A DNA stretch of 64,000 bases from Bubalus kerabau (GCF_029407905.1 NC_073626.1:84285482-84349481); one strand, 5' to 3'. Numbered from the stretch's first letter, positions 1 through 12,101 are shown. The notes: generated by a model not told the origin, from the letters alone. A program made the numbers and translations.

Positions 1-334
1 AAAAATAAAGGAAAAGTGTAGAAAAAGTTTAAGGTGCGTAAAAACTGGTGGGTTTAACAACAATCATAGAGCTAAATCTAATAGTTAACAACTGGCTCTC
101 CACAAAAATGTATTTATTTATATAAAGAATGCATAGACCCACTATTTACAAATAATAAAATATAAATATTCTTTATTATAATTCCATTTAATGAATTGAT
201 TCTCACAGAGTTGGTTATTAATTGAGTTTTGCCTAAGTTTTGTACCTATCACCAACTTCCGGCTGCAAATGATAGATGAGTGTAGTTAAGATATGAACAC
301 TGGCTGACATTTTCATTTAAGAAAATGGGTAAGA

Positions 335-557
335 GGGTTTCCCAGATGGTGCTAGTGGTAAAGGATTCACCTGCCAATGCAGGAGACATGAGACGTGGGT
401 TCGATCCCTAGGTCAGGGAAGATCCCTGGAATAGGAAATGGCAACTCGCTTCAGTATTCTTGCCTAGAAAATTCCCTGGACAGAAGAGCCTGGCAAGCTA
501 CAGTCCACACAGCTGTAGACAGTCAGACATGACTGAGCAACTGAGCACACACACATA
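335..557 (+). mobile_element. Bov-tA SINE
   Basis: A tRNA-Glu-derived SINE. It has the tRNA-like head (GGTTTCCCAGATGGTGCTAG, box-B-like GGTTCGATCCC) and the BovA body, ending at GACTGAGCAACTGAGC and a short CA tail. It is several per cent diverged. Confidence 0.92.
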
Positions 558-1139
558 GGTCAAAGGAAGATGAAATATCAAAAACACGCTGAAACTTCAC
601 TCATCCGTCAAGGACATGAATGGCTCCTCTGCTAAGTAGGACCAAATTTTTGAAGACCAGAAGAATATTTATTCAGCTTCTTGTGTTATGCACACTGTAA
701 AAGCTACAGAAATGATTTAATTTGCATTATTCACATTTTTCCATTGCTTTTCTACTGTACGATCTATAAAATAATAAATTGATAGCCCTGATGTGGGGGT
801 ATTTGCCAATTTCTGTGGAGCAAATAATCCCAACAGGGCTGGTAAGTTAATATAATTTTATATCAATATCATATTTATGGGAATAACTCAAAGTACACAA
901 TAAACATACAAGCAAAAGCAAAAGAGCTCTTATGATAACCATCAAAATAGAGTCAAACAGTATTTTTAGAATTTCTGTTTTGATGATTATGTCATTTTTA
1001 AGATCATTTAAAAATCAAAATGGAATAGTTATAGTTCAGGCATCCAAAATGAAGCCAGGTTACCATTATAAATGTGGTTTCAGACACCTTTCTTCATCAC
1101 TAAGAACTTGAATTTTCTCTAGAACATATCAAACTCAAG
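558..1139. other. Unannotated AT-rich DNA
   Basis: Nothing recognisable. The same holds for 1-334 and 1411-1965, which include a short (TA)n at about 1717-1737. Confidence 0.7.
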
Positions 1140-1410
1140 GAAAACTCAAGCCACTTCAGACCCCAACCAATCCTTGCTTAACGAATTCTCTTACTGCTTA
1201 CTAGCTCCAATCCTAATTATTGAAAACAATTTATGTAACCTTGCAGTTTTTTGCTTTCATCAGACTCCACCATTTTGTAGTCAGGGAAACACAATTTCAA
1301 GTGCTTCTTAAATCTGTTGTCTCCCAGGTTTTGTCTTAACAAACCCCAAATAAATGCCTCTTTACTTCAATCAGGTCTGTTTCTGAAATTTTGGTTAAGA
1401 GTTACAACCA
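1140..1410 (+). repeat. Possible degenerate LTR
   Basis: CAAACCCCAAATAAATGCCT has the look of an LTR poly(A) region, followed by a T-rich stretch. No ends or target duplication are visible, so this is weak. Confidence 0.3.
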
Positions 1411-1965
1411 ATATTTTCACCCGTATGTCCTCAGACCTTTGGAAAAATGAATGAAGGTCATGTAGTACTCTGACACACACTCTTTTATACATGCATAATT
1501 CTATTATTCAAGAATTCTAAGGTAATTGATTTTGCTACTCCATATAAAGCATAAAATTGAAAATTGGAGAACTAATTGAGTACCAAGAATAACCACAAAA
1601 ATAAAGTTAAAAAAACTTTGCATATGGCCAATATGCATTTAATACTTTGGCAAGCATTTTGTGGTTTTGTAAATATTACATAGATAATATAAAGGTAATC
1701 TTTATTAAAAGCAAAAATATATATATATGTATATTATAAATGTTTTTACTTTTAAGGCAATACAAATAAAAGCTGTACAATGAAGTTTTTTGGATTAAGA
1801 TTATATTTTATACTTAGAAAATTAAATGATTTCATTTCATATTTAGAAAATTAAATCACACCCATATAGTTTTCTGCAAAGATTAAAATCAAGCCTAGAT
1901 TAAGAACTGTAAATCAGAGGAGAAAAAGTTTCATTGAGCAGATCATTTGATGCTTCCGTAGAAAA

Positions 1966-2125
1966 GTCCCTCTGTCCTTGGGATTCTCCAGGCAAGAATA
2001 CTGGAGTGCGTTGCCATTTCCTCCTCTAGGAGATCTTCCCAACCCAGGGATTGAACCTGTGTCTCTTGTGTCTCCTGCACTGGCAGGCAGATTCTTCACC
2101 ACTGAGCCATGGGGAGAAGCCATAG
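1966..2125 (-). mobile_element. Bov-tA SINE, truncated
   Basis: A minus-strand Bov-tA keeping the tRNA-like head (right end, GAGCCATGGGGAGAAGCC) and part of the body. The 3' BovA end is missing. Confidence 0.88.
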
Positions 2126-2443
2126 AAAAGTAATTGTGCATGGTTAAAAATTCAGGTGCTAGAATGAAGTGACCAGGGTTTGAATGTGGTTCTGCCCATA
2201 ACAATAGGACCCAGGAAGACACTAGCCTCTGAATTCCAGTTCCTTCATGTGCAAAATTAGGATTAAAAGTAACAGCTGTTAAGTATATTAATGCATGAAA
2301 AGTATAGCAGTAAATATAATTTTTTTTAAAAAAATCTCACATTTCTTTTACGATTTGAAAGGAAACCCACCCTTCTAGTGAGTTTGGAACAGATTTTGTC
2401 TCTTAATTGGAAACTTTAAGAGATGCTAACTAGAACACCAGAA

Positions 2444-2545
2444 AAAAATTTTTTTTTTTTAAATTTATTTATTTTTTAATTGAAGGATAATTGCTTTATA
2501 GTATTGTGTTGGTTTCTACCAACATGAATCAGCCATAGGTTTACC
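2444..2545 (-). mobile_element. Ruminant L1 3' end fragment
   Basis: A T-rich start followed by AATTGAAGGATAATTGC and CAACATGAATCAGCCATAGG. This matches my recollection of the reverse complement of the common bovine LINE-1 3' end with its A-rich tail. Confidence 0.65.
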
Positions 2546-3614
2546 CCTCTCACTTGAACAGCAATTGTTTTTTTAATGCATATTCTTATTTATTACTTGT
2601 TTACTGTCTGTGCTGTGGGCCTGGGCCAAGCACAGGCCTCCACCCTGCGATGCTTTTCCTGCTTGTTACCCTTTTTCCTTTCTGGATCCCATATTCTGAG
2701 TATGTAAGTACACATTTTCAGCGCAACCGACTGCACTATCTTCTTTCTCGCTCGCTTCCTCCTCCCTCCTCCCTCCTTCCCTGACTTTTAAACCTCAAGT
2801 TACTATCTATTTCTTCTAGTACACTGTCCTTGATAAATGTTATAGAAAACTCTCCAGAAATACCTGTGCCAACACCGTACTTCTCTGTGCTGGTATTTAC
2901 ACAAAAGTCACCCTTTATTGATGTTCTGATAGTGCCTAGAATTCAGGAGAATAAGTCCAAAAGACATCAAACACCTGCTGTGACTCTTTCCCATAAATCC
3001 TGTGGTGGAGTGCACTCATAAAAGCTCTCACGGTTCCATTAAGATGGTCAAAGAGAGAACTCTGCAAACGGCTGATGCTAATGAGCTCATAGATACTTTT
3101 AAAGCCTGATGTGGTCAATCAAAGGGGAGGCAGCTGCCAAGACACCCTCTTCTCTGCAGCTCTGAAGCACTTCCTGCAGGGAGGTGGGCCTGGCTGCTGG
3201 TGCCACATGCCCAGCCTTAGGCCTCAGTCATAACAATGTCAGCAACTCTTCCCTGCTCCTTTTACTCTAAGAAGAAAATACAACTCAGAAAAAAAATTAA
3301 GGGGTTCAGCTTCAAAAAAACTTAAGAGGACAAAACTCTGATTATCTGTCCTGCATTTTAAATACAAAGAAAACAATAAGCCAATACACCTTATTTACTT
3401 TGAACCCAATCCATGTAATGAGTGTCAAATTAGCACCTCTCATTTGAAATGGAATCTATGTGCTATTTGATTAATTGGCAGTAGACTGTATATTTTCTGA
3501 ATTGCATGAAGACAGTTAGGAAATGTTTTCAGAAGTCTGAGAAGTGATGCTAGAATGAGAAAGATTGTCAATGCTGTTTTCAACAAGAATTATGTGAAAC
3601 AATATGATCTAACA
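2546..3614. other. Unannotated DNA
   Basis: A CT-rich run lies at 2744-2783 and a GC-richer block at 3125-3260. No gene or repeat was identified. 2126-2443 is likewise empty. Confidence 0.65.
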
Positions 3615-3800
3615 ATACAAAAGTACAGGATCCAGAGTCACGCTGACATAAAGACCAAAAGCTGGCCCCATTACATATTAGCTTTGTGATTTTGGGCAAC
3701 TACTTAAAATCAGCATCATATACTTCATAGGTTATGCCAATTAAGTAAAATAACATGTGTAAAGTGTAAGTGCAGTCCCCAGTACCGATGTTTAATAAAA
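3615..3800 (+). mobile_element. MIR SINE, diverged
   Basis: TTAGCTTTGTGATTTTGGGC and CATAGGTTATGCCAATTAAG fit the MIR core. A 107-codon minus-strand ORF over this region is chance. Confidence 0.55.
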
Positions 3801-4267
3801 GTGCAATTAATGCCAGTTATTACTGCTGTAAGAATGGAGAGTAAACTCTGGAAATTCTTACTTCCGTATCTGTTGTATTGAATCTCATGATGTTCCCTAA
3901 ATATTGTTCCCCTGCCTAGATCATGAGTATCAAACAGGTAGTAAACTGAACACGGCCTCAAGAAGAATTTCACTGGACTAGATTTGCTGTTCTTATTGTT
4001 ACCATTAAATCTAAAGTCTTTTGGGGAGGTATACTCTAGATCCACCACTCCTTCTCATCATACACTTGGCTCCTTTCTCACAGACCTACGACTTGCCTGG
4101 ATCTGAAGATTTATCTGGATTTGCATCTCTGATCTAGATTTTTTCAGACTTCTATCCCACTCTACCAAAAACACGACTGCCATATGTCTCCTTCCTCTTG
4201 AAAGCTATTCTCTGCTCATGTAGTTTTCCAAAATAAGTATTAATAAAATTTGTGTTGTCTCTCATTA

Positions 4268-4413
4268 GAGTCATCATTATGATAATAGCTAACACTTCCT
4301 GGGCACTTAATAAAAATCAAGTACAATGAAAGCATTTTGCCTGTATTCACTCATGTAAGCCACAATCAAAGTTCCAATGCAGATATATTTTTTACCAGTG
4401 TTTATAAATGAGG
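4268..4413 (-). mobile_element. MIR SINE, left part
   Basis: GATAATAGCTAACACTTCC and CTGGGCACTTAATAAAAATC are antisense MIR. It continues beyond the Bov-tA at 4641. Confidence 0.6.
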
Positions 4414-4640
4414 ACGGCTTCCCAGTGGCTCAGGGGCAAAGAAACTGCCTGCCAATACAGGAGACACGGGAGATGCAGATTCGATCCCTGGGTCAGAAAG
4501 ATAGATCCCCTTGGAGAATGAAATACTACTCTAGTATTCCTGCCCAGAGAATCCCATGCACAGAGGAACCTGGCAAACTACAGTCCATGGGGTCTCAAAG
4601 AGTCAGACGTGACAGAGACTGAGCACGCACGCACGCATAG
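4414..4640 (+). mobile_element. Bov-tA SINE inserted in a MIR
   Basis: A full-length plus-strand Bov-tA ending in a (GCAC) tail. The flanks (MIR-like sequence at 4268-4413 and 4641-4700) read as one older minus-strand MIR split by the insertion. Confidence 0.9.
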
Positions 4641-4704
4641 ATGAGAAAACCAAACGTTAGAGCTACTACGTTACTTGCTACTAAGTAGACAATCTTTGAA
4701 GAGA

Positions 4705-6429
4705 ATATAGGCAGTTTGAGTCTAGACATTGTATTTTTAACTAACAGATAGACTAGAAGGCCATTTATTGTGGATTTTAATAGTCATTCTGAAGGAATCA
4801 TCCCAAAGTGATTATATTAATGGTGCGAGTTTCAGTCATGTGGTAGAAGATATTTTAGGACAGAAAAGCCTCTTAAAATATACTCCCTAAATGTCTGCAC
4901 GTTGTGTTGACAAGTAGGGTTGACCTTACCAATTTTAAAACACAATTAGCACATAAATGAGACAAATGTAGATATTTACTTTTATAAATAACATTCCATG
5001 ACATCAAATGACTATATATTTTACATTTTACACATAGTCCAGACAAATCATCCCTTCCAATTCTTCATTCTTTTGTGACTTTCTTTAGAGACTTTTAGTT
5101 AGAATACTCCTTTGTGGTAATGAGATATTTCAGAATGTTCACTTATACGTTTCAGATAAAGACAGCATTAAAGATAATTTTTTAACACCATAATAAGTAC
5201 ATGAATATTCTATTTATTTTCTAACATTTCACTGTTAATAGGACAACATACATTAACTCCTTATCCAACCATCATCACTTATTTTTACTCCGTCCTCATT
5301 AAACTGTCTTTTTTTATAGTTCTAATGTACTATGGGTTTCCCAGGTGGGGCAGTGGTAAAGAATCCTGCCAATGCAAGAGACGCAGGTTCAGTCCCTGGG
5401 TCAGGAAAGAGCTCCTGGAGAAGGCAATGGCAAACTACTCCAGTATTTTTGCCTGGGAAATCCCATGGACAGAGGAGCCTGGCAGGCTACAGTCCATGGG
5501 ATGGCAAAAAGTCAGACACGACTAATCGACTAAACAACAACAATAACGTACTATACTTTGAGTGCATTATCTATTTAATTAGGACATCCTAAAATGTGAT
5601 CAATTAAAATAATTCACATGATTTTCTGTTCTTTATCTGGTGCAACCTATAAACTAAAAGTGCCAGATGGAATATTCTATGGGACTTGTATACAGGTACA
5701 TTAATGGTATACAAACATAAACACTGAAAACACTAAGATGTCCTCAAGCATGATACTATAAATAACTCAAGCTAAAAGACCGTCAGAAGCGTATTATATT
5801 TGGAGGGAAAAAGGATTACCTGAATCTTACATAATTTAAAAGACCTTGAAAATCAATCTATTTCATTTTTTTTTTTCAAATAAACGATATAATCATGGTC
5901 AAAGCTACTTCTAACAGAACTAAAACTAGACTGAGGATCTTCTGGCTCCTCAGTTGTGACTTTTTCAATTAAAACAAACTGAAGGAATTTGCAGTAGAGT
6001 GTCTCATTCTCGCAAATTCAACTGATGCAATCAGGAAAGCAAAATCATAGCAAACCTAAATATTTTTCTTTCATAATAGCTCTCAAACACAAGCAGCTAT
6101 TCACTGATAATCAAATAAAGAAACAATATTCCTTTTTAACACCATAAAGGAGACATAAAGGTTATGTGGGACTTATTGTGTATACAGTTTAACAGTGTAT
6201 TTTAGAAGTACAAGAAGCAAATTTTGATTAGTATTTTTCTAGATATCACTGTGCAGCCTGGAACATGACACCTGGGAAAGAGATGGCTCCCTACATTTTA
6301 GGACCCAGGCAATGAAGGTATGAGGTGTCAGGAAAAAATTTGATAACATCACTTGGCTATCATTGTGGACAAGAGAAAGGCACTAAATGAATACATTAAA
6401 TTTAGTTCTACCTAATGAAGACACACAGC
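4705..6429. other. Unannotated DNA around the Bov-tA at 5333
   Basis: Apart from that SINE, nothing recognisable; AT-rich and without coding pattern. Confidence 0.65.
5333..5548 (+). mobile_element. Bov-tA SINE
   Basis: Plus-strand, near full length: tRNA-like head at 5333-5400, body to GACACGACTAATCGACTAA and an AAC-rich tail. Confidence 0.92.
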
Positions 6430-7511
6430 TGGAAATATCAACAACTTCAGATATGCAGATGACACCACCCTTATGGTAGAAAGTGCTGCTGCTGCTGCTG
6501 CTAAGTCACTTCAGTCGTGTCCGACTCTGTGCGACCCCATAGACAGTAGCCCACCTGGCTCCCCGTCCCTGGGACTCTCCAGGCAAGAACACTGGAGTGG
6601 GTTGCCATTTCCTTCTCCAATGCACGAAAGTGAGAAGTGAAAGTGAAGTCGCTCAGTCGTGTCCGACTCTCAGTGACCCCATGGACTGCAGCCTACCAGG
6701 CTCCTCCGTCCATGGGATTTTCCAGGCAAGAGTACTAGAGTGGGGTGCCATTGCCTTCTCCGATGGCAGAAAGTGAAGAGGAACTAAAAAGCCTCTTGAT
6801 GAAAGTGAAAGAGGAGAGTGAAAAAGTTGGCTTAAAGCTCGACATTCAGAAAACTAAGATCATAGCATCTGGTCCCATCACTTCATGGGAAATAGATGGG
6901 GAAACAGTGTCAGACTTTATTTTTTTGGGCTCCAAAATCACTACAGATGGTGACTGCAGCCATGAAATTAAAAGACGCTTACTCCTTGGAAGGAAAGTTA
7001 TGACCAACCTAGATAGCATATTCAAAAGCAGAGACATTACTTTGCCAACAAAGGTCCATCTAGTCAAGGCTTTGGTTTGTCCAGTGGTCATGTATGGTTG
7101 TGAGAGTTGGACTGTGAAGAAAGCTGAGCACCAAAGAATTGATGCTTTTGAACTGTGGTGTTGGAGAAGACTCTTGCGAGTCCTGTGGACTGCAAGGAGA
7201 TCCAACCAGTCCATCCTAAAGGAGATCAGTCCTGGGTGTTCATTGGAAGGACTGATGTTGAAGCTGAAACTCCAATACTTAGGCCACCTCATGCGAAGAG
7301 TTGACTCATTGGAAAAGACTCTGATGCTGGGAGGGATTGGGGGCAGGAGGAAAAAGGGACGACAGAGGATGAGATGGCTGGATGGCATCACCGACTTGAT
7401 GGACATGAGTTTGGGTAGACTCCGGGAGTTGGTGATGGACAGGGAGGCCTGGCGTGTTGGAATTCATGGGGTCGCAAAGAGTCGGACATTACTGAGCAAC
7501 TGAACTAACTA
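6430..7511 (+). mobile_element. BovB LINE 3' end, split by a BOV-A2 SINE
   Basis: A 5'-truncated BovB (RTE-clade) LINE. The left piece (6430-6485) encodes NNFRYADDTTLM with the YADD reverse-transcriptase active site at 6452-6463. The right piece (6763-7503) encodes the C-terminal part of ORF2, from ESEEELKSLL through SWEIDGETVSDFIFLGSKIT, VMYGCESWTVKKAE, WRRLLR, SNQSIL and MDREAWRVGIHGVAKSR to a stop. A BOV-A2 SINE separates them. The right piece has stayed open for about 245 codons, which suggests a fairly young copy. Truncation just upstream of the active site makes it unable to move by itself. Confidence 0.95.
6486..6762 (-). mobile_element. BOV-A2 SINE nested in BovB
   Basis: A dimeric BovA-type SINE on the minus strand. 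It begins at the left with (CTG)n followed by CTAAGTCAC; the two similar units meet at about 6620-6650. It is flanked by 13-bp target duplications ATGGTAGAAAGTG (6473-6485) and ATGGCAGAAAGTG (6763-6775), both BovB sequence, differing at one base. Confidence 0.95.
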
Positions 7512-7859
7512 CCAAATTTGGCTTGAAAGTTTCTAGTGGGCTGCAGGGCTCTACTGTTTTTCGTTATTCAGAATATAATGGTAAACAAAATACATATGCA
7601 ATAGCAAACAAATATAAAATAGTTGCAAATTGTGGTATGTGCTATGAAAGGGAAAAAAGGTGCAGAGAAAGAAAATAATGGGGATGTAGAGAGTGGGTGA
7701 TTCACAGATTTTTATCCCAAGTGAAAGATACATAAAACTTGTCAAAAATTGTAAAATATTTCAAAGTTACAGATGTAACATGTACTTATTACCTACATTT
7801 AATGGATACTAGTATTTAGCATATTAACTTTAGATTCCTCCTTTTGAAATATAAATGAA
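7512..7859. other. Unannotated DNA
   Basis: Nothing recognised between the BovB end and the first 53-bp repeat. Confidence 0.65.
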
Positions 7860-8091
7860 AATGAGAAAGTACAGTTAAAGCACCCACCATCCATTCTTAG
7901 ACCCTTCCTTTCTGGACTTCCCTGGTGGCTCAGATGGTAAAGCATCTGTTTACAATGTGGGAGACCTGGGTTCGAGCCCTGGGTTGGGAAGATCCCCTGG
8001 AGAAGGAAATGGCAATCCACTCCAGTACCATTGCCTGGAATGAGAAAGTACAGTTAAAGCACCCACCATCCATTCTTAGACCCTTCCTTTC
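7860..8091. repeat. Perfect 53-bp direct repeat pair flanking a SINE
   Basis: Copy 1 is 7860-7912 and copy 2 is 8039-8091. Both begin AATGAGAAAGTACAG and end CCCTTCCTTTC, and I find no mismatch. This is much longer than the 7-20 bp typical of SINE target duplications. Confidence 0.95.
7913..8038 (+). mobile_element. Half-length Bov-tA SINE between 53-bp direct repeats
   Basis: The tRNA-like head and the first part of the body are present (to CCAGTACCATTGCCTGG). The 3' half and tail are absent. The element is bounded exactly by two identical 53-bp copies of host sequence (7860-7912 and 8039-8091). Confidence 0.9.
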
Positions 8092-9453
8092 CAGAGGTAC
8101 CAATTTTCACATCCTTTTTGATCATGCCTTCCTATGTATATTTTTTGTTTCATAAAATAGATTGTTTTTCTGTGTGCTTTAATGATGTAAGTACTGTCTT
8201 GCAACTTGTAATTTTCACTGAACGGTATATATATATACACATAAACCTGACTATTCAGTTCAATCTATTACCTGTTTTGTCATTATATGAACAAAGCACA
8301 GCTTATCCGACCCTATACTGATGGGCGCATGCATGCATGCGTGCCTGCTCAGTTGTGTCCGACTCTTTGCAACCCCATGGACTGCAGCCCACCAGGCTCC
8401 TCTGTCCATGGGATTCTCCAGGCAAGAATACTGGAGTAGGTGCCATTTCCTTCTCCAGCGGTTTTTCCAAACCAGGGACTGAACCTGCCTTGCTTGTGTC
8501 TCCTGCCCCAGCAGGCAGATTCTTTACCTCTGAGCCACCTGGGAAGCCCATATTGATGGACAGTTAATGGTTAACTTTTCACTACCGGGTTTCCTAGATG
8601 TCATGCTCACAGTGCATCTGACACAGTACATTTTGAGAGCTCCTGCCTCAATATATGCTTATCAATAAATGATATTGTCAAACTTTAAAATTTTGCCATG
8701 TTGATAGTACATCATGTGTGAAACAGTGTCTTCTTTCAACTTTAATTTCCCTAATTACTAACCACAGAATTGAACATCTATTCATAATTGTATTAGCGTT
8801 TTTCTGTGTATTATATATTTATATTCTATGTCTATTTTTTATAGGATTGGCTTTTATTTTTATAAGAGTTCCTTTCATATTGAAATAGTAATCCCTTGTC
8901 AGTTAATGAATTACAAATATTTTTTTTCCTGTCTGTGCCCATTGCTTCACCTTTTTAATTGCATATTTGGTCATATAAAGGAGCTTAATATATGCAAATA
9001 TATATTTCCTTATGCTTTGTGTTACTCACATACCTGACATAAAGATACTCTACATTTTTCTACAAGTTTTATAGTATTTGATTTTTTTTTTTTTTACATT
9101 TAGGTATTTAGTTCATTATTGAACTGATTTAGTTCATTGGGAATTCATTTTCATATATGGTATGAATCAGGGATCTAATTTTATATTTTTCAATGTGACT
9201 GGCCAGTTGTTCAAAGAATATTCACTAGAACAGTCTCTGCTTTTCCATCTCATTTGCAATGTCTCCTCTGATGTAAACTAAGTTGCCATTTAAATGTTGC
9301 TCTGTTTCTAAGCTCTCCATTTGTTCCATGTGCAGTCCCATGTTCTTTAACCACTATAACATTTTCAGTACTGAGATATGTTAGGGTAAGCACATCCTCC
9401 CCTTTCCTTATTCTTTTTCAAAATTTTACTGGGTCATTTTTTAAGCCCTTGAC
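8092..9453 (-). mobile_element. L1M LINE remnant
   Basis: Diverged sequence with the character of antisense L1 ORF2/3' region. Hallmarks are a TTTATAAGAGTT-CTTGTCAG-TAA block near 8860-8905, GCCCATTGCTTCACCTTTTTAA near 8937, and a GACTGGCCAGTTGTTC segment near 9197. It is interrupted by the Bov-tA at 8322-8550 and bounded by BOV-A2 at 9465. The exact limits are uncertain. Confidence 0.65.
8322..8550 (-). mobile_element. Bov-tA SINE
   Basis: Full-length on the minus strand, with an alternating GCAT/GCGT tail at 8325-8344 and the head at the right (GAGCCACCTGGGAAGCCC). The probable target duplication is ATACTGATGG on the left and ATATTGATGG on the right. It interrupts an older L1. Confidence 0.93.
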
Positions 9454-9464
9454 CTTTCACAGAA

Positions 9465-9741
9465 TGGAGAAGGCAATGGCACTCCACTCCAGTACTCTTG
9501 CCTGGAAACTCCCATGGACAGAGGAGCCTGGTAGGCTGCAGTCCATGGGGTCGCAAAGAGTCAGATACGACTGAGCGACTTCACTTTCACTTTTCACTTT
9601 CATGCACTGGAGAAGGAAATGGCAACCCACTCCAGTGTTCTTGCCTGGAGAATCCCAGGGAGGGGGAGCCTGGTGGGCTGCCATCTATGGGGTCACACAG
9701 AGTCGGACACGACTGAAGTGACTTAGCAGCAGCAGCAGCAG
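9465..9741 (+). mobile_element. BOV-A2 SINE
   Basis: A plus-strand dimer of two BovA units joined by TTCACTTTCACTTTTCAC and ending in (GCA)n. Perfect 11-bp target duplications, CTTTCACAGAA, lie at 9454-9464 and 9742-9752. Confidence 0.96.
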
Positions 9742-9944
9742 CTTTCACAGAAATTTTAGGATAAATGGTACCTACATATTTTAATGTATTATGTAAAATT
9801 ATAATTAAATAAAAATATAAGGAGTAGCATACTTTTAAATCTCATTTCATCTAGCTCTTTTTTTTTTTTCTTTTTTTGCTGGGTTATTGGAAAGCAACTC
9901 CAAGATAGTACCATTTTCCTGTAAAAACTTGCATATATATCACT

Positions 9945-10400
9945 AACAGATGAAGAGTTTGAATCAGAATGCTCTGGATGGGGTGATCAGAGACAGCTAC
10001 CTCAAAGAGCAGATATTCAAGCTGGAACCTCAAATATCAAGAGTCAGTTATTGGAAGACTCTTCCAAGAAGGATCTTAGAGCAAGAAAGTTTGTTACATT
10101 CAAATAACTGAATCAAGATCAGTATGGCTGGAGTTTGGAGATGGAGGGAAGGCAGGAGAGGAGTTGGAAAGGAGAGCAAAGTCTCAGTCATAGATTTTTG
10201 GAGGCTGAGGTAATGAATACAACTGAAAGCAACTAAAGGACTCAAATAGGAAAGAGATGTGATCCAATACACTCCTGCATAAAGAAGAGGCTGATTTTCC
10301 TACAAGAGAGGAAGCTCAGAGCAGCTGGCAGGCTCCTGCAGCAGTCCAGAGGAGAGATGCAAGTCGTATGTACTGGGAGTACAACACATAAGGGGATCTG
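9945..10400 (-). mobile_element. L2 LINE remnant
   Basis: Antisense L2 ORF2-like sequence, including TATGGCTGGAGTTTGGAG near 10123 and GCAGTCCAGAGGAGAGATG near 10341, in the order expected for L2. Highly diverged. Confidence 0.5.
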
Positions 10401-11229
10401 TGGACAGATTTGAGACCTATTATATAACATGTGACTCTAGGGGAAAGACAATAAGACTAAAACAGAATTTTTTTAAAAAATCTTAGGGCTGAAATAAACA
10501 GCTCAATATAGTAAGTCATCATTTATTAAGGCTACATGTGAGGTCCTGATTCTAAATTTAAACCAAACCAAACCACACTAAATGAACTGTACTTATATAA
10601 TGTTAGTGGTATGAGTTGGTAATACCTTTTTTTTCCCTAGCTGTTTCAAAGAATGGTGAAGGTGAAAGCATCTTGGATTCTCTCAAGTGTGTTATATTGC
10701 TACTGCCTAAATAGCTGCACAGCATCCAATTAAATAGTGATGTTTCTGCCTGGGAAAGCTGTATACAAGCAAATGAAACCAGAAAGGTGCATGTACATGC
10801 TGGGAATACATAATTACAGTGGGAACCTATTTAAAACCCCGTTCACCATTACACATATTCGGATATAATAACCGATAAATCAGGATCCTGATATATCACA
10901 ATGACATCCATCCAAATCATAAATTACAGAGTTAGCCTGAAAATTGGTATTTATTTCCACTAATGTCCATGTCATTATGAAGTCCTACAACAAATGCATC
11001 TTTTTTTCTTTATGTGATTTATTTGTACTAAAAAAGAAAACTCTTTACAAAGCTAAGTGCTATTTATCAAGGATTTATTAGCAATTGAACCAGCACCAGT
11101 CTTAGGGCTGAGACTATATGCTTAAGCTCTATACATCTCCAAAAAGATAAGGTATACACACAAATAACAATGGTGTAAAACAGAATACAATAATTTAGAG
11201 AAGGGCTGAAGAGCTATTAGACTGTAAGT
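10401..11229. other. Unannotated DNA
   Basis: No gene or clear repeat. 11421-11851 is also unassigned and may hold further old LINE debris. Confidence 0.6.
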
Positions 11230-11420
11230 TTCTACAGAACTGAATGGTGTCTCCTTTACTTTTGTATTTCCAGCTCCTAGTACTAGGGCTATGGCAAACA
11301 GTAAGTACTTAATAAGTGTTCATTCATCCACTTACACAAATATTTATTAAGAGGTTACTAGATACGAGACACACAAAGACCTAGCTCCTGCCTTTGCTGA
11401 GCTTACACTCATTCCTTTGA
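11230..11420 (+). repeat. Mammal-wide L2/MIR-type fragments
   Basis: TTTCCAGCTCCTAGTAC through AGTACTTAATAAGTGTT resembles an L2 3' end. The following CAAATATTTATTAAG to GAGCTTACACTC has the look of another ancient repeat. Confidence 0.45.
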
Positions 11421-11863
11421 AACTCATTTTGAATGCCCTATTTAAAGACAGAAAGAAGGACATGCAGAAAAGGAAAAGAGGAAAGTAGGGTTCGTGGTGA
11501 TGAGAAGGCAAGGTAATCTGTTCAATATGATGTCAGAGCTGGAGGGACTTGATGAGTCTGCTAAGTACTCTGTGCTTTGAGATGGAAGAGAAAACAACCC
11601 TAGGCACCTTAGGAGGAGGCCATGTGGCAATAATGGGCAGCCAAGTTGAAAACACCCAGTTTTATCATTTTCTCCAAAACTTCTTAAAGTGTTCAGCTGT
11701 TTTGAATAAAAAGGAAATATGGAGTAAAGGATATGGGAGGAAAATGGTTAAGAGTCCAGGCCTCACCGCACTCTCGGCAAAAAAAGCCAAAACAAAAGAG
11801 TGAATATAAAGGGTGCTCTGGAAAGATATGTAAAGATAAAAAGTGGGTATTATGTTGGGGAAA

Positions 11864-12089
11864 GGGATTCCCAGCTGGTCCTAGTGGTAAAGAGTCCACC
11901 TGGCAATGCAGGAGACATAAGAGATGTGAGTTTGATCCCTGGGTCAGGAAGATCCCCTGGAGAAGAGCATGGCAACCCATACCAGTATTTTTGCCTGTAG
12001 AATCCCATAGACAGAGAAGCCTGGCGGGCTATAGTCCATGGGGGTCACAAAGAGTTGTACATGACTGAAACAACATAGCATGCACCCAC
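11864..12089 (+). mobile_element. Bov-tA SINE
   Basis: Full length on the plus strand. Perfect 12-bp target duplications, ATGTTGGGGAAA, lie at 11852-11863 and 12090-12101. Confidence 0.95.
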
Positions 12090-12101
12090 ATGTTGGGGAA
12101 A

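Noticed and set aside
3125..3260. GC-richer block as promoter or exon
   Set aside because: No CpG cluster, ORF or splice sites; only modestly richer than surroundings.
6846..7406. 186-codon minus-strand ORF
   Set aside because: It is the antisense shadow of the BovB ORF2 fragment; the same antisense pattern appears at 55854-56327 in another BovB copy.
7917..7990. tRNA-like sequences in the SINE heads
   Set aside because: Box A/B-like bases come from the tRNA-Glu ancestor of Bov-tA; no intact tRNA fold was expected or seen in these diverged copies.
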